Shown here piece by piece: positions 10,049-18,418 of a DNA stretch of 64,000 bases (position 1 is the stretch's first letter; every line of letters starts with the position of its first letter). The notes beneath the pieces are model-generated. The model searched no databases and was not told where the DNA came from. It saw only the letters and a list, made by a program, of their open reading frames with translations. Location: NCBI GenBank assembly GCA_029261815.1, contig JAJDAQ010000072.1:25926-89925 (forward strand), written 5' to 3'. The position numbers and the translations under genes were made by a program. This DNA comes from Deltaproteobacteria bacterium (lineage in GTDB: Bacteria > Myxococcota_A > UBA9160 > UBA6930).

Positions 10049-11596
10049 GTGGAGACCCCCGATGCCAACGTCGCGCACTGGATTGCGCACCATGCTGCCG
10101 CGAGGCCGGACCACGAAGCCGTGGTGGATGCCGAACGGCGGCTGACCTTTGCCACCTTCGAGGCGCGCTGCGCGCGTGCGGCCGCCGCCTTGCACCAGCT
10201 CGGGGTCGGGCGCGGCGACCGCGTCGCCTTCCTGCTTGGCAACCGCAGCGCGGCTCTCGAGATCGTCTTCGGCGCCGCCCGCATCGGCGCCATCGCCGTC
10301 CCCATCAACACGCGGCTCGCGGCACCCGAGATCACCCAACAACTCGACGACTGCGGGCCCATCGCCCTCTTCCACGAGTCGGATCTCGCACCGCTCGCCA
10401 CTCGAGCCGTCGCCGCCGCCGGCCACGAGGTCGCCTGTATCCCGGTCGGGGGCCACGCGGACCCGTACGAAGGCCTCCTCGCGCGTCAGCAATCGGCGCC
10501 CCCGATCGTGCCACTCGCGCCCGACGATCCGATGCTCATCATGTACACGTCGGGAACCACCGGCGTGCCGAAGGGCGCTGTGCTGCCCCACCGGAAGGCA
10601 TGGACCAACAGCCGCAACGCCGAGACGTTCTTCGAAACCACCGCCGAAGACCGGGTGCTCGTCGTCGTCCCGCTGTTCCACTCCTTTGGGTTGAAGATCC
10701 TCTCAGTCCCGGCGCTCTACTGCGGAGCAACCGTCTTCCTGCAACCGCACTTCGATCCGCACGCGATGTGGCGCACGACCGCGGCCGAGCGCATCACCTT
10801 CTTCGGTGGCGTACCCACGATGTTCGCGCCGCTGCTCGAAACCCTCGATGCGGACGAGCCCGACACATCTTCCGTGCGCTTCCTGTTCACGGCGGGTGCA
10901 GCCATCCGCGTCGACACCATCCACGACTTTGAACAGCGCGGCCTTCGGCTCCAGCAAGGCTTCGGCCAGACCGAGACCTCGACGCTCTGTTGCCTCGGCG
11001 CCGAGGACGCCATCCGCAAGGCCGGCAGTGTCGGCCGGCCCGTCGACCATGGCGAGGTGCGCGTCGTCCGCGTCGCGAGCCTGGAACGCATCCCCACGGA
11101 GTGGGAGACCTGCGCCCCGGGCGAGACCGGCGAGATCGTGGTGCGGGGCGAGATGACCATGCTGGGCTACTGGGAACGACCGGAAGCGACCGCCGAGACG
11201 ATCCGAGACGGTTGGCTCCGCACCGGCGACCTCGCCACCACAGACGAGGAAGGCTTCATCACGCTCACCGGGCGCGCGCGCGACATGATCATCTCCGGTG
11301 GCGAAAACGTGTACCCGCGCCAGGTCGAGGCCGTCTACGAGACGCATCCGGACGTGGCCGAGATTGCCGTTGTGGGCATCGCGCACGAACGCTGGGGCGA
11401 GGTCGGACGAGCCTATGTCGTGGCGGCGAACGGCAAGGAAGTCGATGCCGGGGCGCTCACCGCGTGGGGCCGCGAGCAGCTCGCCAAGTTCAAGATTCCG
11501 CAGGAATTCGTCGCCGTCGCCGAACTCCCGAAGACGGTCACCGGCAAGGTCCAGAAGTTCCGACTGATCGGTGCCGACGCCGCCCCTGCGGACTGA
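10049..11596 (+). CDS. AMP-dependent acyl-CoA synthetase/ligase
   Basis: Activates a carboxylic acid to its CoA thioester through an acyl-adenylate. It has 515 aa, the standard size. ANL-family motifs are in order: the P-loop MYTSGTTGVPKGAV (about 165-178), GFGQTETS, TGDLATTDEEG, the hinge GRARDMIISGGENVYP and the catalytic lysine near the end in TVTGKVQKF. The start is a GTG at 10049 giving METPDANVAHWIA; there is no strong Shine-Dalgarno sequence. It is divergent from the hotdog dehydratase. Chain length or aromatic specificity cannot be judged by eye. Confidence 0.92.
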   Translation: METPDANVAHWIAHHAAARPDHEAVVDAERRLTFATFEARCARAAAALHQLGVGRGDRVAFLLGNRSAALEIVFGAARIGAIAVPINTRLAAPEITQQLDDCGPIALFHESDLAPLATRAVAAAGHEVACIPVGGHADPYEGLLARQQSAPPIVPLAPDDPMLIMYTSGTTGVPKGAVLPHRKAWTNSRNAETFFETTAEDRVLVVVPLFHSFGLKILSVPALYCGATVFLQPHFDPHAMWRTTAAERITFFGGVPTMFAPLLETLDADEPDTSSVRFLFTAGAAIRVDTIHDFEQRGLRLQQGFGQTETSTLCCLGAEDAIRKAGSVGRPVDHGEVRVVRVASLERIPTEWETCAPGETGEIVVRGEMTMLGYWERPEATAETIRDGWLRTGDLATTDEEGFITLTGRARDMIISGGENVYPRQVEAVYETHPDVAEIAVVGIAHERWGEVGRAYVVAANGKEVDAGALTAWGREQLAKFKIPQEFVAVAELPKTVTGKVQKFRLIGADAAPAD

Positions 11597-11619
11597 CTTC
11601 GAACCCGCGTCACCCACCC

Positions 11620-12870
11620 TCAGGTGCTCGCTCTCGGTACCTCTCGCTCGTGCGCGACGCCGATCACCTTCTCGAACGCGGTGACGACGTCGCCCATCTC
11701 ATCGGGCCCGGCCAGCAGCACGTCGTGCTTGATCCAGATCGTGGTGCGGCACAACTCCTCGCATACGGGTAGCGAGTAGGAGTCGAAGGGCCGTTGCATG
11801 GCATCCTTCAGGAGCGGCCCGCCGCCGGTCGGCCGCTCCGCGTACCAGTCGAAAAAGCCCTGTTCGTAGAGCGGCACGGTGTAGCCCGGCCCGGCCGGAA
11901 CGCCTTCCGCCTGCAGCGCCTCGACGATGGCCATTCGGTCGCCCTGCACCTTCGACTCGTCGAGGCGGACCATGAGGATGTGGCAACCGTGGCCCGTGAT
12001 CCGGTCGTCGTTGTCGGGCAACAACAGGCCATCGATGCTGGCCAACGCGGCCGAGAGCGTGTCCATGGCGGCACGGCGGGAGGCCTGCTGCTCGGGGAAG
12101 CGGTCGAGGCCCGCGAGCAACACCGCGGCCTGGAACTCCGAGAGGCGATAATTCAGACCCGGGTGCTCGTGGTCGTACCACGCGCCCCCGATGTTGCGGC
12201 CGCAGTTGTGGTACGACCATGCGCGCTTCCAGACCTCGTCGTCGTTCATCACGACAATGCCGCCCTCGCCGCCGGTCAGGTTCTTGCTCGACTGGAAGCT
12301 GAAAGTACCGGCGTCGCCGAGGGCGCCGACACCCTTTCCGCGCCAGGAGCCGAGCCACGCCTGCGCCGCATCCTCGACGACCCGCAAGTCGTGCTGTTTC
12401 GCGACCTCGAGGACGCCATCCATGTCTGCGGGACGTCCACCGATGTGGACGGGCAGGATCGCTCTCGTACGATCGGTCACCGCCTCGGAAATCAAGGCCG
12501 TATCGATGTTATGCGTCCCCGGCTCGACGTCAACGAAGACCGGGACCGCGCCAACCGAGAGCGCAGCCAACGCCGTCGCCATGAACGTGTACGGCGTGGT
12601 AATGACCTCGTCGCCAGGCTCGATGCCGGCGGCCACCAGGGCGATCTGGATCGCCACCGTGCCGTTGCAACAGGCGACGGCATGCTCGGCGTCATGAAGC
12701 GCCGCGTAGCGCGCCTCGAGTTCGTCGACCCGCGGACCGCCGATGCCCCACTTGCCGGACTCGAGCACGCCGATCAGGGCCTGCTTCTCCGAGTCGTCCC
12801 ATTGCGGCCACGCCGGCCAGGCTGCCGTACGGACCGGCTTGCCCCCTTCGATCGCCAACTTGTCGCTCAA
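11620..12870 (-). CDS. DegT/DnrJ/EryC1/StrS-family PLP aminotransferase
   Basis: Sugar-nucleotide-type aminotransferase fold. I place the start at the TTG at 12870, directly after GGGAGGAAACG, giving 416 aa; a longer open frame to 13002 has no such site. The N-terminus LAIEGGKPVRT is typical. The PLP lysine lies in SSKNLTGGEGG, and VEDAAQAW holds the aspartate contacting the pyridine nitrogen. The family includes 3-amino-5-hydroxybenzoate synthase-like and sugar aminotransferases; the WPAWPQWDD region recalls the former. No sugar pathway genes are adjacent. It is convergent with the acyl-CoA synthetase (23-bp gap) and downstream of tRNA-Met. Confidence 0.9.
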   Translation of the reverse strand: MSDKLAIEGGKPVRTAAWPAWPQWDDSEKQALIGVLESGKWGIGGPRVDELEARYAALHDAEHAVACCNGTVAIQIALVAAGIEPGDEVITTPYTFMATALAALSVGAVPVFVDVEPGTHNIDTALISEAVTDRTRAILPVHIGGRPADMDGVLEVAKQHDLRVVEDAAQAWLGSWRGKGVGALGDAGTFSFQSSKNLTGGEGGIVVMNDDEVWKRAWSYHNCGRNIGGAWYDHEHPGLNYRLSEFQAAVLLAGLDRFPEQQASRRAAMDTLSAALASIDGLLLPDNDDRITGHGCHILMVRLDESKVQGDRMAIVEALQAEGVPAGPGYTVPLYEQGFFDWYAERPTGGGPLLKDAMQRPFDSYSLPVCEELCRTTIWIKHDVLLAGPDEMGDVVTAFEKVIGVAHEREVPRAST

Positions 12871-13041
12871 CGTTTCCTCCCGCCGCTCCAACCCTCGCGA
12901 CACGGCGTGAGCCTTCCGCGCCGCGTTCGGCGCGTCAAGCGCGGCGAGCGACGGCGCGTCGCCCAGAGACCTAACGATACGGACCGAGCCAGCGGCTCCC
13001 AAGCGCCCGGGCCCAGATGACGGCCTGGCCAGGGGCGGAAA

Positions 13042-13118
13042 TGGTGGCGGTGCCCAGACTTGAACTGGGGACCTACGGCTTATGAAACCGTCGCTCTAAC
13101 CGGCTGAGCTACACCGCC
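13042..13118 (-). tRNA. tRNA-Met (CAT), CCA encoded
   Basis: The reverse strand folds as a full cloverleaf. The acceptor GGCGGTG pairs with CACCGCC, the D arm is GCTC/GAGC, the anticodon stem is ACGGT/GCCGT around the loop TTCATAA, and the T arm is CCCAG/CTGGG. The discriminator is A and CCA is encoded. The anticodon is CAT. The stem lacks the three G-C pairs of the initiator, and the first acceptor pair is a normal G-C, so elongator methionine fits best. tRNA-Ile2, the TilS substrate, shares CAT and is not fully excluded. Confidence 0.93.
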
Positions 13119-13202
13119 ACGGCCCCGTCGCGGCCCGAAGGTCGCTTCGCGGGGCGGAAACTTAGCGAACGGTTCCGGGGGCGCCGCAAGGCGGCCGGAG
13201 CG

Positions 13203-13805
13203 TTACTCGCTGACCGACTCGGCTTCGTAGACCTCGGCTTCGAGGGCTTCGACGCGGCGTCGGAGGGCCTGGATTTCGGCATCCGCGGCGGCGCTTCGGG
13301 CGCCGCTCGGCGGGGCTGCCACATCCACAGCGGCGACCGGACCGGCGTGCAGGTGCGCGGCGATGCGTTCCGCCACGCCCGAGAGGCGCGGGATGATCTG
13401 GTCGAGGCTGCCCGACTGCACGAAGACGGCGCGAGAGTCCGCCTCGGCCTCACCCGAAACGGGCACGCAGCGCAGGTCGAGGCTGGCTCCGCTGCCGAAG
13501 CGCGTGAACGAGCCGAAGAGCACCCATTCGGCGCCGGCGGCGCGTCCCTGGGCGCGGGCTTCCTCGACGTCGGTGGTGGCCGCTGCCGCGTCTCCGACGC
13601 GGACGACACCGACGCCCGAATGCTGGCCGAGGCGCGAGGCGAGCATGTCCGCCAAGCCGTTCTGGAGGTAGACCTGCTCGTCCATGGCGTGGACCACCAC
13701 GGGCAGGATCGCCACGCGGGCGCTTTCAGCGGCGGCCGGAGCTGCAACTGCGGCCAGGAGCGCGGCGAAACAAAAGGCAAGGAACGAACGTTCCGATCGA
13801 GGCAT
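13203..13805 (-). CDS. Exported TolB-N/FlgO-like protein with C-terminal coiled coil
   Basis: 200 aa. A clear signal peptide (residues 1-26, ending AAPAAAES) predicts export. The mature part starts RVAILPVVVHAMDEQVYLQ, continues GLADMLASRLGQ, and later reads GAEWVLFGSFTRFGSG. This pattern is typical of the periplasmic domain shared by TolB N-termini, FlgO and related CsgG-like proteins that assemble at the outer membrane. The last 30 residues (EIQALRRRVEALEAEVYEAE) should form a short coiled coil. It lies between the tRNA and a sensor kinase gene on the same strand. The specific role is unknown. Confidence 0.75.
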   Translation of the reverse strand: MPRSERSFLAFCFAALLAAVAAPAAAESARVAILPVVVHAMDEQVYLQNGLADMLASRLGQHSGVGVVRVGDAAAATTDVEEARAQGRAAGAEWVLFGSFTRFGSGASLDLRCVPVSGEAEADSRAVFVQSGSLDQIIPRLSGVAERIAAHLHAGPVAAVDVAAPPSGARSAAADAEIQALRRRVEALEAEVYEAESVSE

Positions 13806-13918
13806 GGAGCGGGGCCCCCGGTGCGGGGGCGTTCCCCCGGTCGGTCAAGTGGGCTCACTGTCTAATTGATGCCGAATGCGGGGTCAACCAGTGCCCGTTT
13901 GGGCGGCCTGGAGCGCCC

Positions 13919-15568
13919 CTAGGCCTCGCGGTGCGGGAGGCAGACGCGAAACGTCGTGCCCTCGCCCGGGCGGCTCGCCACTTCGATGGTCCCGGCGTGG
14001 TCGGTCACGATGCGGTGGCAGATCATCAAGCCGAGGCCGGTGCCCTGGTCCGGATCCTTGGTCGTGAAGAACGGGTCGAAGATGCGCTCGATGTCTTCTT
14101 CTTCGATGCCTTCACCGGTGTCCCGTACTTCCACAATGGCGCGGGCCTGTCCCTCTGGGTCCTGTAGGAACGCCCCGAGCGTGACGGTACCACCGGCGCT
14201 GCAGGCATGGATTGCGTTCAGCGTGAGGTTCAACGCCACCTGGTGGATCTGTTCGCGCACGCACAGGGTCTTGAAGCCTTCGCTGGCCGGGTCGACCACG
14301 ACTTCGACGGACGCCGCCTGTGCTTCGCGTTCCACCAACGTGACCACGCAGTTGGCGATCTCCAACAGACTGGTCGGAGCGGCCAGGGCATCTTGCTCGC
14401 TGCCGTTGGCGAGGCGACCCATGGTCGAGACCAGCTCGCGGATGCGGTCGACTTCCTGGCGCGCGACGTCGTAGTAGCTGCCCCAGAACTCCTCATCGTC
14501 TTCGGACCGCTTTTCGCCGGCGAGGCTCAGAAACGTATGGATCGACACCAGTGGATTATTGATTTCGTGGGCGAGGCCGGCGGCCAGTGTGCCGAGCGTC
14601 CCCAGGCGGTCGGCGCGCTCGACCTGCAGCCGCGACTGGCGCAGGTCTTCCATGCGTCGCGCATTCTGAATGGCGACGCCGACCTGGGCCGCGATGCCTT
14701 CGAGCAGCACGCGTTGTGAGGCACCGACCGGGGCGCTCCCACTGCGGTTGTCGACAGCGAGTGCGCCAAGCAACGTGTCCTTGCCTGGAATTGGCGTGAC
14801 GAGCACAGAGTCTGCAGCCACTTCGGTGACCCATTCCCGCACCGGCTTCTCGAATTCCAGCAGGTTCCCCATCTCGAGGATCTGGCTCTCGCCGCGAAGC
14901 ATGGCACCGATGAACGCGGGCGCACCAGACGCTGCGATCTCCAAGCCGGCGGTTGCGGCATCCACCGCATCGCCGAGCGGCACCGAGCGTTCCATCTTCA
15001 AGGTCTGGTTGGCCTCGGAGTAGAGCAGCAGGCTGGCGCCATCGAAGCCCAGGTCGCCGTTCAAGGCCGACAAGACCTGTTCGCTCACGCGGTCCGGTGC
15101 CAGCTCCTGGTTCACGGTGCGGGCCAGTGCGTTGACGGTGCCCAGTTCCCGCAGCAGTGCGTCGCGCTCGCGTTCGGCTGCGAAGTGCTCGACCGCGCGC
15201 CGAAGCGTGACCTGAAGTTCATCGGGCGACCACGGCTTCGAAACGAAGCGGTAGATCGAGCCATCGTTGATGGCCTGGCCCAGGGTCTCGGCATCGCCAT
15301 ACGCCGTGAGAAGGATGCGAACGGTATCGGGCGCCATTTCCCGCGCGCGCGCGAGGAACTCGGTGCCGGTCATCCCGGGCATCTTGTGGTCGGAGATGAT
15401 GACCGCGATCGGCTCTGTATTGAGGATCTCCAGACCCTCTTCGCCCGACATCGCCGTCCGGACATTGAAGTCCCGGCGGAACGTCAGCTCGAATACGCGC
15501 AGGTTCTCGCGCTCGTCATCCACAATGAGCAGCGGATACTGCTTGAAGTCGAAGTTGAAGAGGCTCAC
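13919..15568 (-). CDS. Response regulator-GAF-histidine kinase hybrid
   Basis: 549 aa, soluble, no membrane helices. Residues 12-125 are a receiver (VDDE; phospho-acceptor Asp60 in SDHKMPG; SKPW lysine). A GAF-like region (about 150-310) follows, ending in the usual AAQVGVAIQNARRME. The HisKA box AGLAHEINNPL has His334, and the HATPase has NLTLNAIHA, DTGEGI and GTGLGLMICHRI. A receiver at the N-terminus suggests the kinase is itself driven by another kinase or phosphotransfer. Base composition is host-like. The start is GTG at 15568 with no clear ribosome site. It is divergent from the island's PilZ fusion gene across a 459-bp spacer. Confidence 0.92.
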   Translation of the reverse strand: MSLFNFDFKQYPLLIVDDERENLRVFELTFRRDFNVRTAMSGEEGLEILNTEPIAVIISDHKMPGMTGTEFLARAREMAPDTVRILLTAYGDAETLGQAINDGSIYRFVSKPWSPDELQVTLRRAVEHFAAERERDALLRELGTVNALARTVNQELAPDRVSEQVLSALNGDLGFDGASLLLYSEANQTLKMERSVPLGDAVDAATAGLEIAASGAPAFIGAMLRGESQILEMGNLLEFEKPVREWVTEVAADSVLVTPIPGKDTLLGALAVDNRSGSAPVGASQRVLLEGIAAQVGVAIQNARRMEDLRQSRLQVERADRLGTLGTLAAGLAHEINNPLVSIHTFLSLAGEKRSEDDEEFWGSYYDVARQEVDRIRELVSTMGRLANGSEQDALAAPTSLLEIANCVVTLVEREAQAASVEVVVDPASEGFKTLCVREQIHQVALNLTLNAIHACSAGGTVTLGAFLQDPEGQARAIVEVRDTGEGIEEEDIERIFDPFFTTKDPDQGTGLGLMICHRIVTDHAGTIEVASRPGEGTTFRVCLPHREA

Positions 15569-16027
15569 GGGGCATGACCCAATACGTAGGCCGCAATAAC
15601 TCTGATGCTGTTACCTGCCGGCAGTCCGACCTCGACAAAGGCATCGCTCATCAGCGATTCTCCATCGAACTCACTTGCAACCCCGACTCGATCCTGCCGC
15701 ATCTTCCGAAACGTCCCCTAGATGCCATCGTGCGCGCGTCCAAACCAAGCGCGCTGCGAGTACTTCTCTTGCCGGACATCGAAAGAAACCGCTGACTTCT
15801 TGAGGTGATTTGCACATGCGCGAGCACCGCGGGTGCAGTCCCGAATGGAGGGAACTACTTACCGAGTCGAGCGGCCTCGCGTCGCGCGGGCGCCAGATGC
15901 GCACCAGCTGCACATCACGGCCGCCTAGGCCGGTTGGGACGCCCACCGCATCGCAGACTGGTAAGGTGTCCGTGCACTGTCGCGTCGATTTCACCCCATA
16001 TCCTCATTCAAGCGAGTCATCAGGAAC
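15569..16027. other. 459-bp intergenic region between divergent genes; left border of low-GC island
   Basis: No convincing gene is seen. A reverse-strand frame of 107 codons at 15671-15994 has no ribosome site, no family resemblance and a cysteine/arginine-rich composition, so I reject it. The region must hold promoters for the sensor kinase (leftward) and the PilZ fusion gene (rightward). A small perfect hairpin lies at 15824-15836 (5-bp arms GCACC/GGTGC, 3-base loop). GC begins to fall here relative to the left flank. I found no direct repeat or attachment-site partner near 26.55 kb by eye. Confidence 0.6.
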
Positions 16028-18415
16028 ATGACGGTCACAGCAATCACACAGACTCAGCTCGATCGGCTCCATCCCGTCAAGGTTGAAGATCCGCAGAAAA
16101 TCAAAGACTTGCTCGGCCTAGCTTTCAAGCAGGCGATCCCGATTCGGCGCGGGCTCACGAAGATCATCGAACCCGAAGTGGCCAGCATCAGCCGACTGAC
16201 CAACGAGAGCCTGACCCTCTCGGCGAAGACATTTGACCGCGCAGTCACGGAGGGAAACTTCTCCTTCACTCTCGGCGGCAGTGTGTATTTCTTCTCCAGC
16301 CCGGCGGCATTCACCGAAACCGACCTAGTAGTTGACGTGCCGACGTCTGTTTACGTTGTCGAAAGGCGTGAGCGCCTTCGTCGCCCGACCACCGGGTCAG
16401 CATGGCTTTCACCTCTCGACTCGCCTAGCCGCCACTCATGCAAGGTCCAGGATCGCTCTACCGGCGGAATCGGAATCGAGTGTCAGGGCGTCGATCTCCG
16501 CACGGGCCAGCCTGTAAGAGTCGAAACCGATACCGGCATTGAAGACGGCTCCGTGCGATCAGTATTTAGCTCCCCCGCTGGCAACGGTTGGACCAGAATC
16601 GGCATTCAGGTCGGAGAGGCGCCACCGCCCCTTCTCTCCGTCGAGCGAAGAGCCTCAATTCTCGACGCATCACCAACTGAGTCGCTCAGGCGTAGACTAA
16701 GCACGTTCTCAGCTACACTCTCCATGCTCGCTTCGCGGGCGTCATCCGCGATCGTGAGCCCCCCCGAGGCGCAGCTTGAGCGCCTCGACATCCGAGCGAG
16801 TGACGGAAGTGAAATCGCTGCGCTTGTTGACCGGACTGACGGGATAGATGGCCGCCCGATCGCGATCGTGCTCCCTCCCGCTTGGGGAAAGACCAAGGAA
16901 ACCCTCCTTCCCCTCGCGAGGACGCTGGTCGCCATGTTTCAGCGAGCCAAGGTCCCCGCGATGGTCGTGAGGTTCGATGGTGTCGACCGGCGCGGCGAGT
17001 CGCGAAACAGCAGCGGCGAAACGACTTCCAACCGCAACTTGGAGCGCTTTCGAATTTCTCGCTGCGTCACAGACCTGTGTGAGTCAGTTAACTGGATTCA
17101 AGCCAACGAAGATCCGGAGAAAACGTTCGTAGTAAGCATCAGCGCCGGCGCGATTGAAGCCCGGAGAGCTGTCAGATTGCTCGGCAAAGACCTAGTAGAT
17201 GGCTGGATCGCCGTTGTTGGGCCTGCCGACTTGCAGAGCTCGATGCGAATTGTCTCAGGTGGAATTGACTACATCGGCGGATTCGAAAGAGGCGTCAAAT
17301 TTGGAGTTCGCGAGACACTCGGAGTTCGGTTCGATGTGGACGAAGCGAATGAAGATGCCGCGGCGAACGGCCTCGCAACCCTTCACGACGCGTACGACGA
17401 CTTTCGGCAGATCGAAACTCCGATCACGTGGGTACACGGGAAGCACGACGCGTGGATGGACCTCGACCGTGCGAAGCGCGCACTATCGCATGGCAATCTC
17501 AAGAATCGGCGCCTGATCGAGATCCCAGTCGGCCACCAGCTCCGATCCTCAGCTGAAGCAATTCAGGTGTTCCAGCTAATCGGAGCAGAGATCGCGAGGC
17601 TCGCCGATGCAGCTGCGCCCTTGGTTACTCCCGATCTTGCCGACATGTCAGCGCGAAGAAACCAAGAGCGTCGGCTAGCAAGACAGCCAAACTACGAACC
17701 CTCCGAGTTCTGGCACGACTACCTGCTCGGCACGACCGACACCTTCGCCATGGAGCTGTTCCACAGGACGTCCGCATACCGGGAGCTCATGAGAGACCAG
17801 GTCGAGGCTCTCGCCCTCAGCGACAACTCATCGGTACTCGACCTCGGTGGCGGCACAGGCGAGCTTTCCCGCCACTTGGACTCCGCAAGAAGCTTCCGTA
17901 TCACCACCCTCGACTTGGTGCCGGACGCGCTTCGCGAAGCCCGCGCACGGAACGCGACATCCGGACCGATCGTTGCGGACCTCAATACGCCGTCGATGCC
18001 CTTCCAGGATCAATCGTTCGATTGCGTTCTTGCATCGCTGTTCCTCTCGTATATATCCGACCCAGTCGCGGTGATTCGAGAGACTATTCGTGTAACTAGG
18101 CCAGGCGGGCGTATCGTATTCTCGTCCCTTCGTCGCGACGCAGATCTGTCCAAGGTGTGGCGCGCTGAAGAGCCGAATCTGATTCGAGAAGCTCGACTCC
18201 AAGGCCCAGAAGAAGAATCCAGGACGAGACGTTCGCTTCCGGAGTTTCTGAACGCAGCATCGAAGGTAGCCGAGCTGGAAGAGTGGGGAGTGTTTACTTT
18301 CTGGGAACCAGACGAACTCGCGCAGCTTATTGAGTCAGCGGGCGCGTCCATAGAGAGCGTAAGGCCAGCTATCGGCAATCCGCCCCAAGGGTTCCTAGTT
18401 TCGGCGTCGGTTTAG
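16028..18415 (+). CDS. PilZ - LuxD-like alpha/beta hydrolase - SAM methyltransferase fusion
   Basis: 795 aa, three modules. The N-terminus (1-100) looks like the YcgR-N/PilZN type. PilZ follows, with both c-di-GMP motifs: RxxxR at 114-118 and DxSxxG at 142-147. Residues about 255-545 form an alpha/beta hydrolase: a strand ending in VSISAGA (candidate nucleophile Ser372), an acid in HGKHDAW and a histidine in PVGHQL. This order recalls LuxD-type acyltransferases/thioesterases. Residues about 570-795 are a class I methyltransferase with VLDLGGGTGE (603-612). Each domain looks intact. The likely role is a c-di-GMP-gated enzyme acting on an acyl or lipid substrate (inference). Its stop abuts the exporter gene. 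Base composition is clearly lower in GC than the flanks. Confidence 0.85.
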   Translation: MTVTAITQTQLDRLHPVKVEDPQKIKDLLGLAFKQAIPIRRGLTKIIEPEVASISRLTNESLTLSAKTFDRAVTEGNFSFTLGGSVYFFSSPAAFTETDLVVDVPTSVYVVERRERLRRPTTGSAWLSPLDSPSRHSCKVQDRSTGGIGIECQGVDLRTGQPVRVETDTGIEDGSVRSVFSSPAGNGWTRIGIQVGEAPPPLLSVERRASILDASPTESLRRRLSTFSATLSMLASRASSAIVSPPEAQLERLDIRASDGSEIAALVDRTDGIDGRPIAIVLPPAWGKTKETLLPLARTLVAMFQRAKVPAMVVRFDGVDRRGESRNSSGETTSNRNLERFRISRCVTDLCESVNWIQANEDPEKTFVVSISAGAIEARRAVRLLGKDLVDGWIAVVGPADLQSSMRIVSGGIDYIGGFERGVKFGVRETLGVRFDVDEANEDAAANGLATLHDAYDDFRQIETPITWVHGKHDAWMDLDRAKRALSHGNLKNRRLIEIPVGHQLRSSAEAIQVFQLIGAEIARLADAAAPLVTPDLADMSARRNQERRLARQPNYEPSEFWHDYLLGTTDTFAMELFHRTSAYRELMRDQVEALALSDNSSVLDLGGGTGELSRHLDSARSFRITTLDLVPDALREARARNATSGPIVADLNTPSMPFQDQSFDCVLASLFLSYISDPVAVIRETIRVTRPGGRIVFSSLRRDADLSKVWRAEEPNLIREARLQGPEEESRTRRSLPEFLNAASKVAELEEWGVFTFWEPDELAQLIESAGASIESVRPAIGNPPQGFLVSASV

Positions 18416-18418
18416 TTG

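Noticed and set aside
13042..13118. tRNA as the integration site of the low-GC island
   Set aside because: Island starts 2.4 kb away beyond two host-like genes, and no repeated 3' tRNA end was noticed near 26.55 kb.
15671..15994. 107-codon reverse frame in the 459-bp spacer
   Set aside because: No ribosome site, no family resemblance, cysteine/arginine-rich composition.
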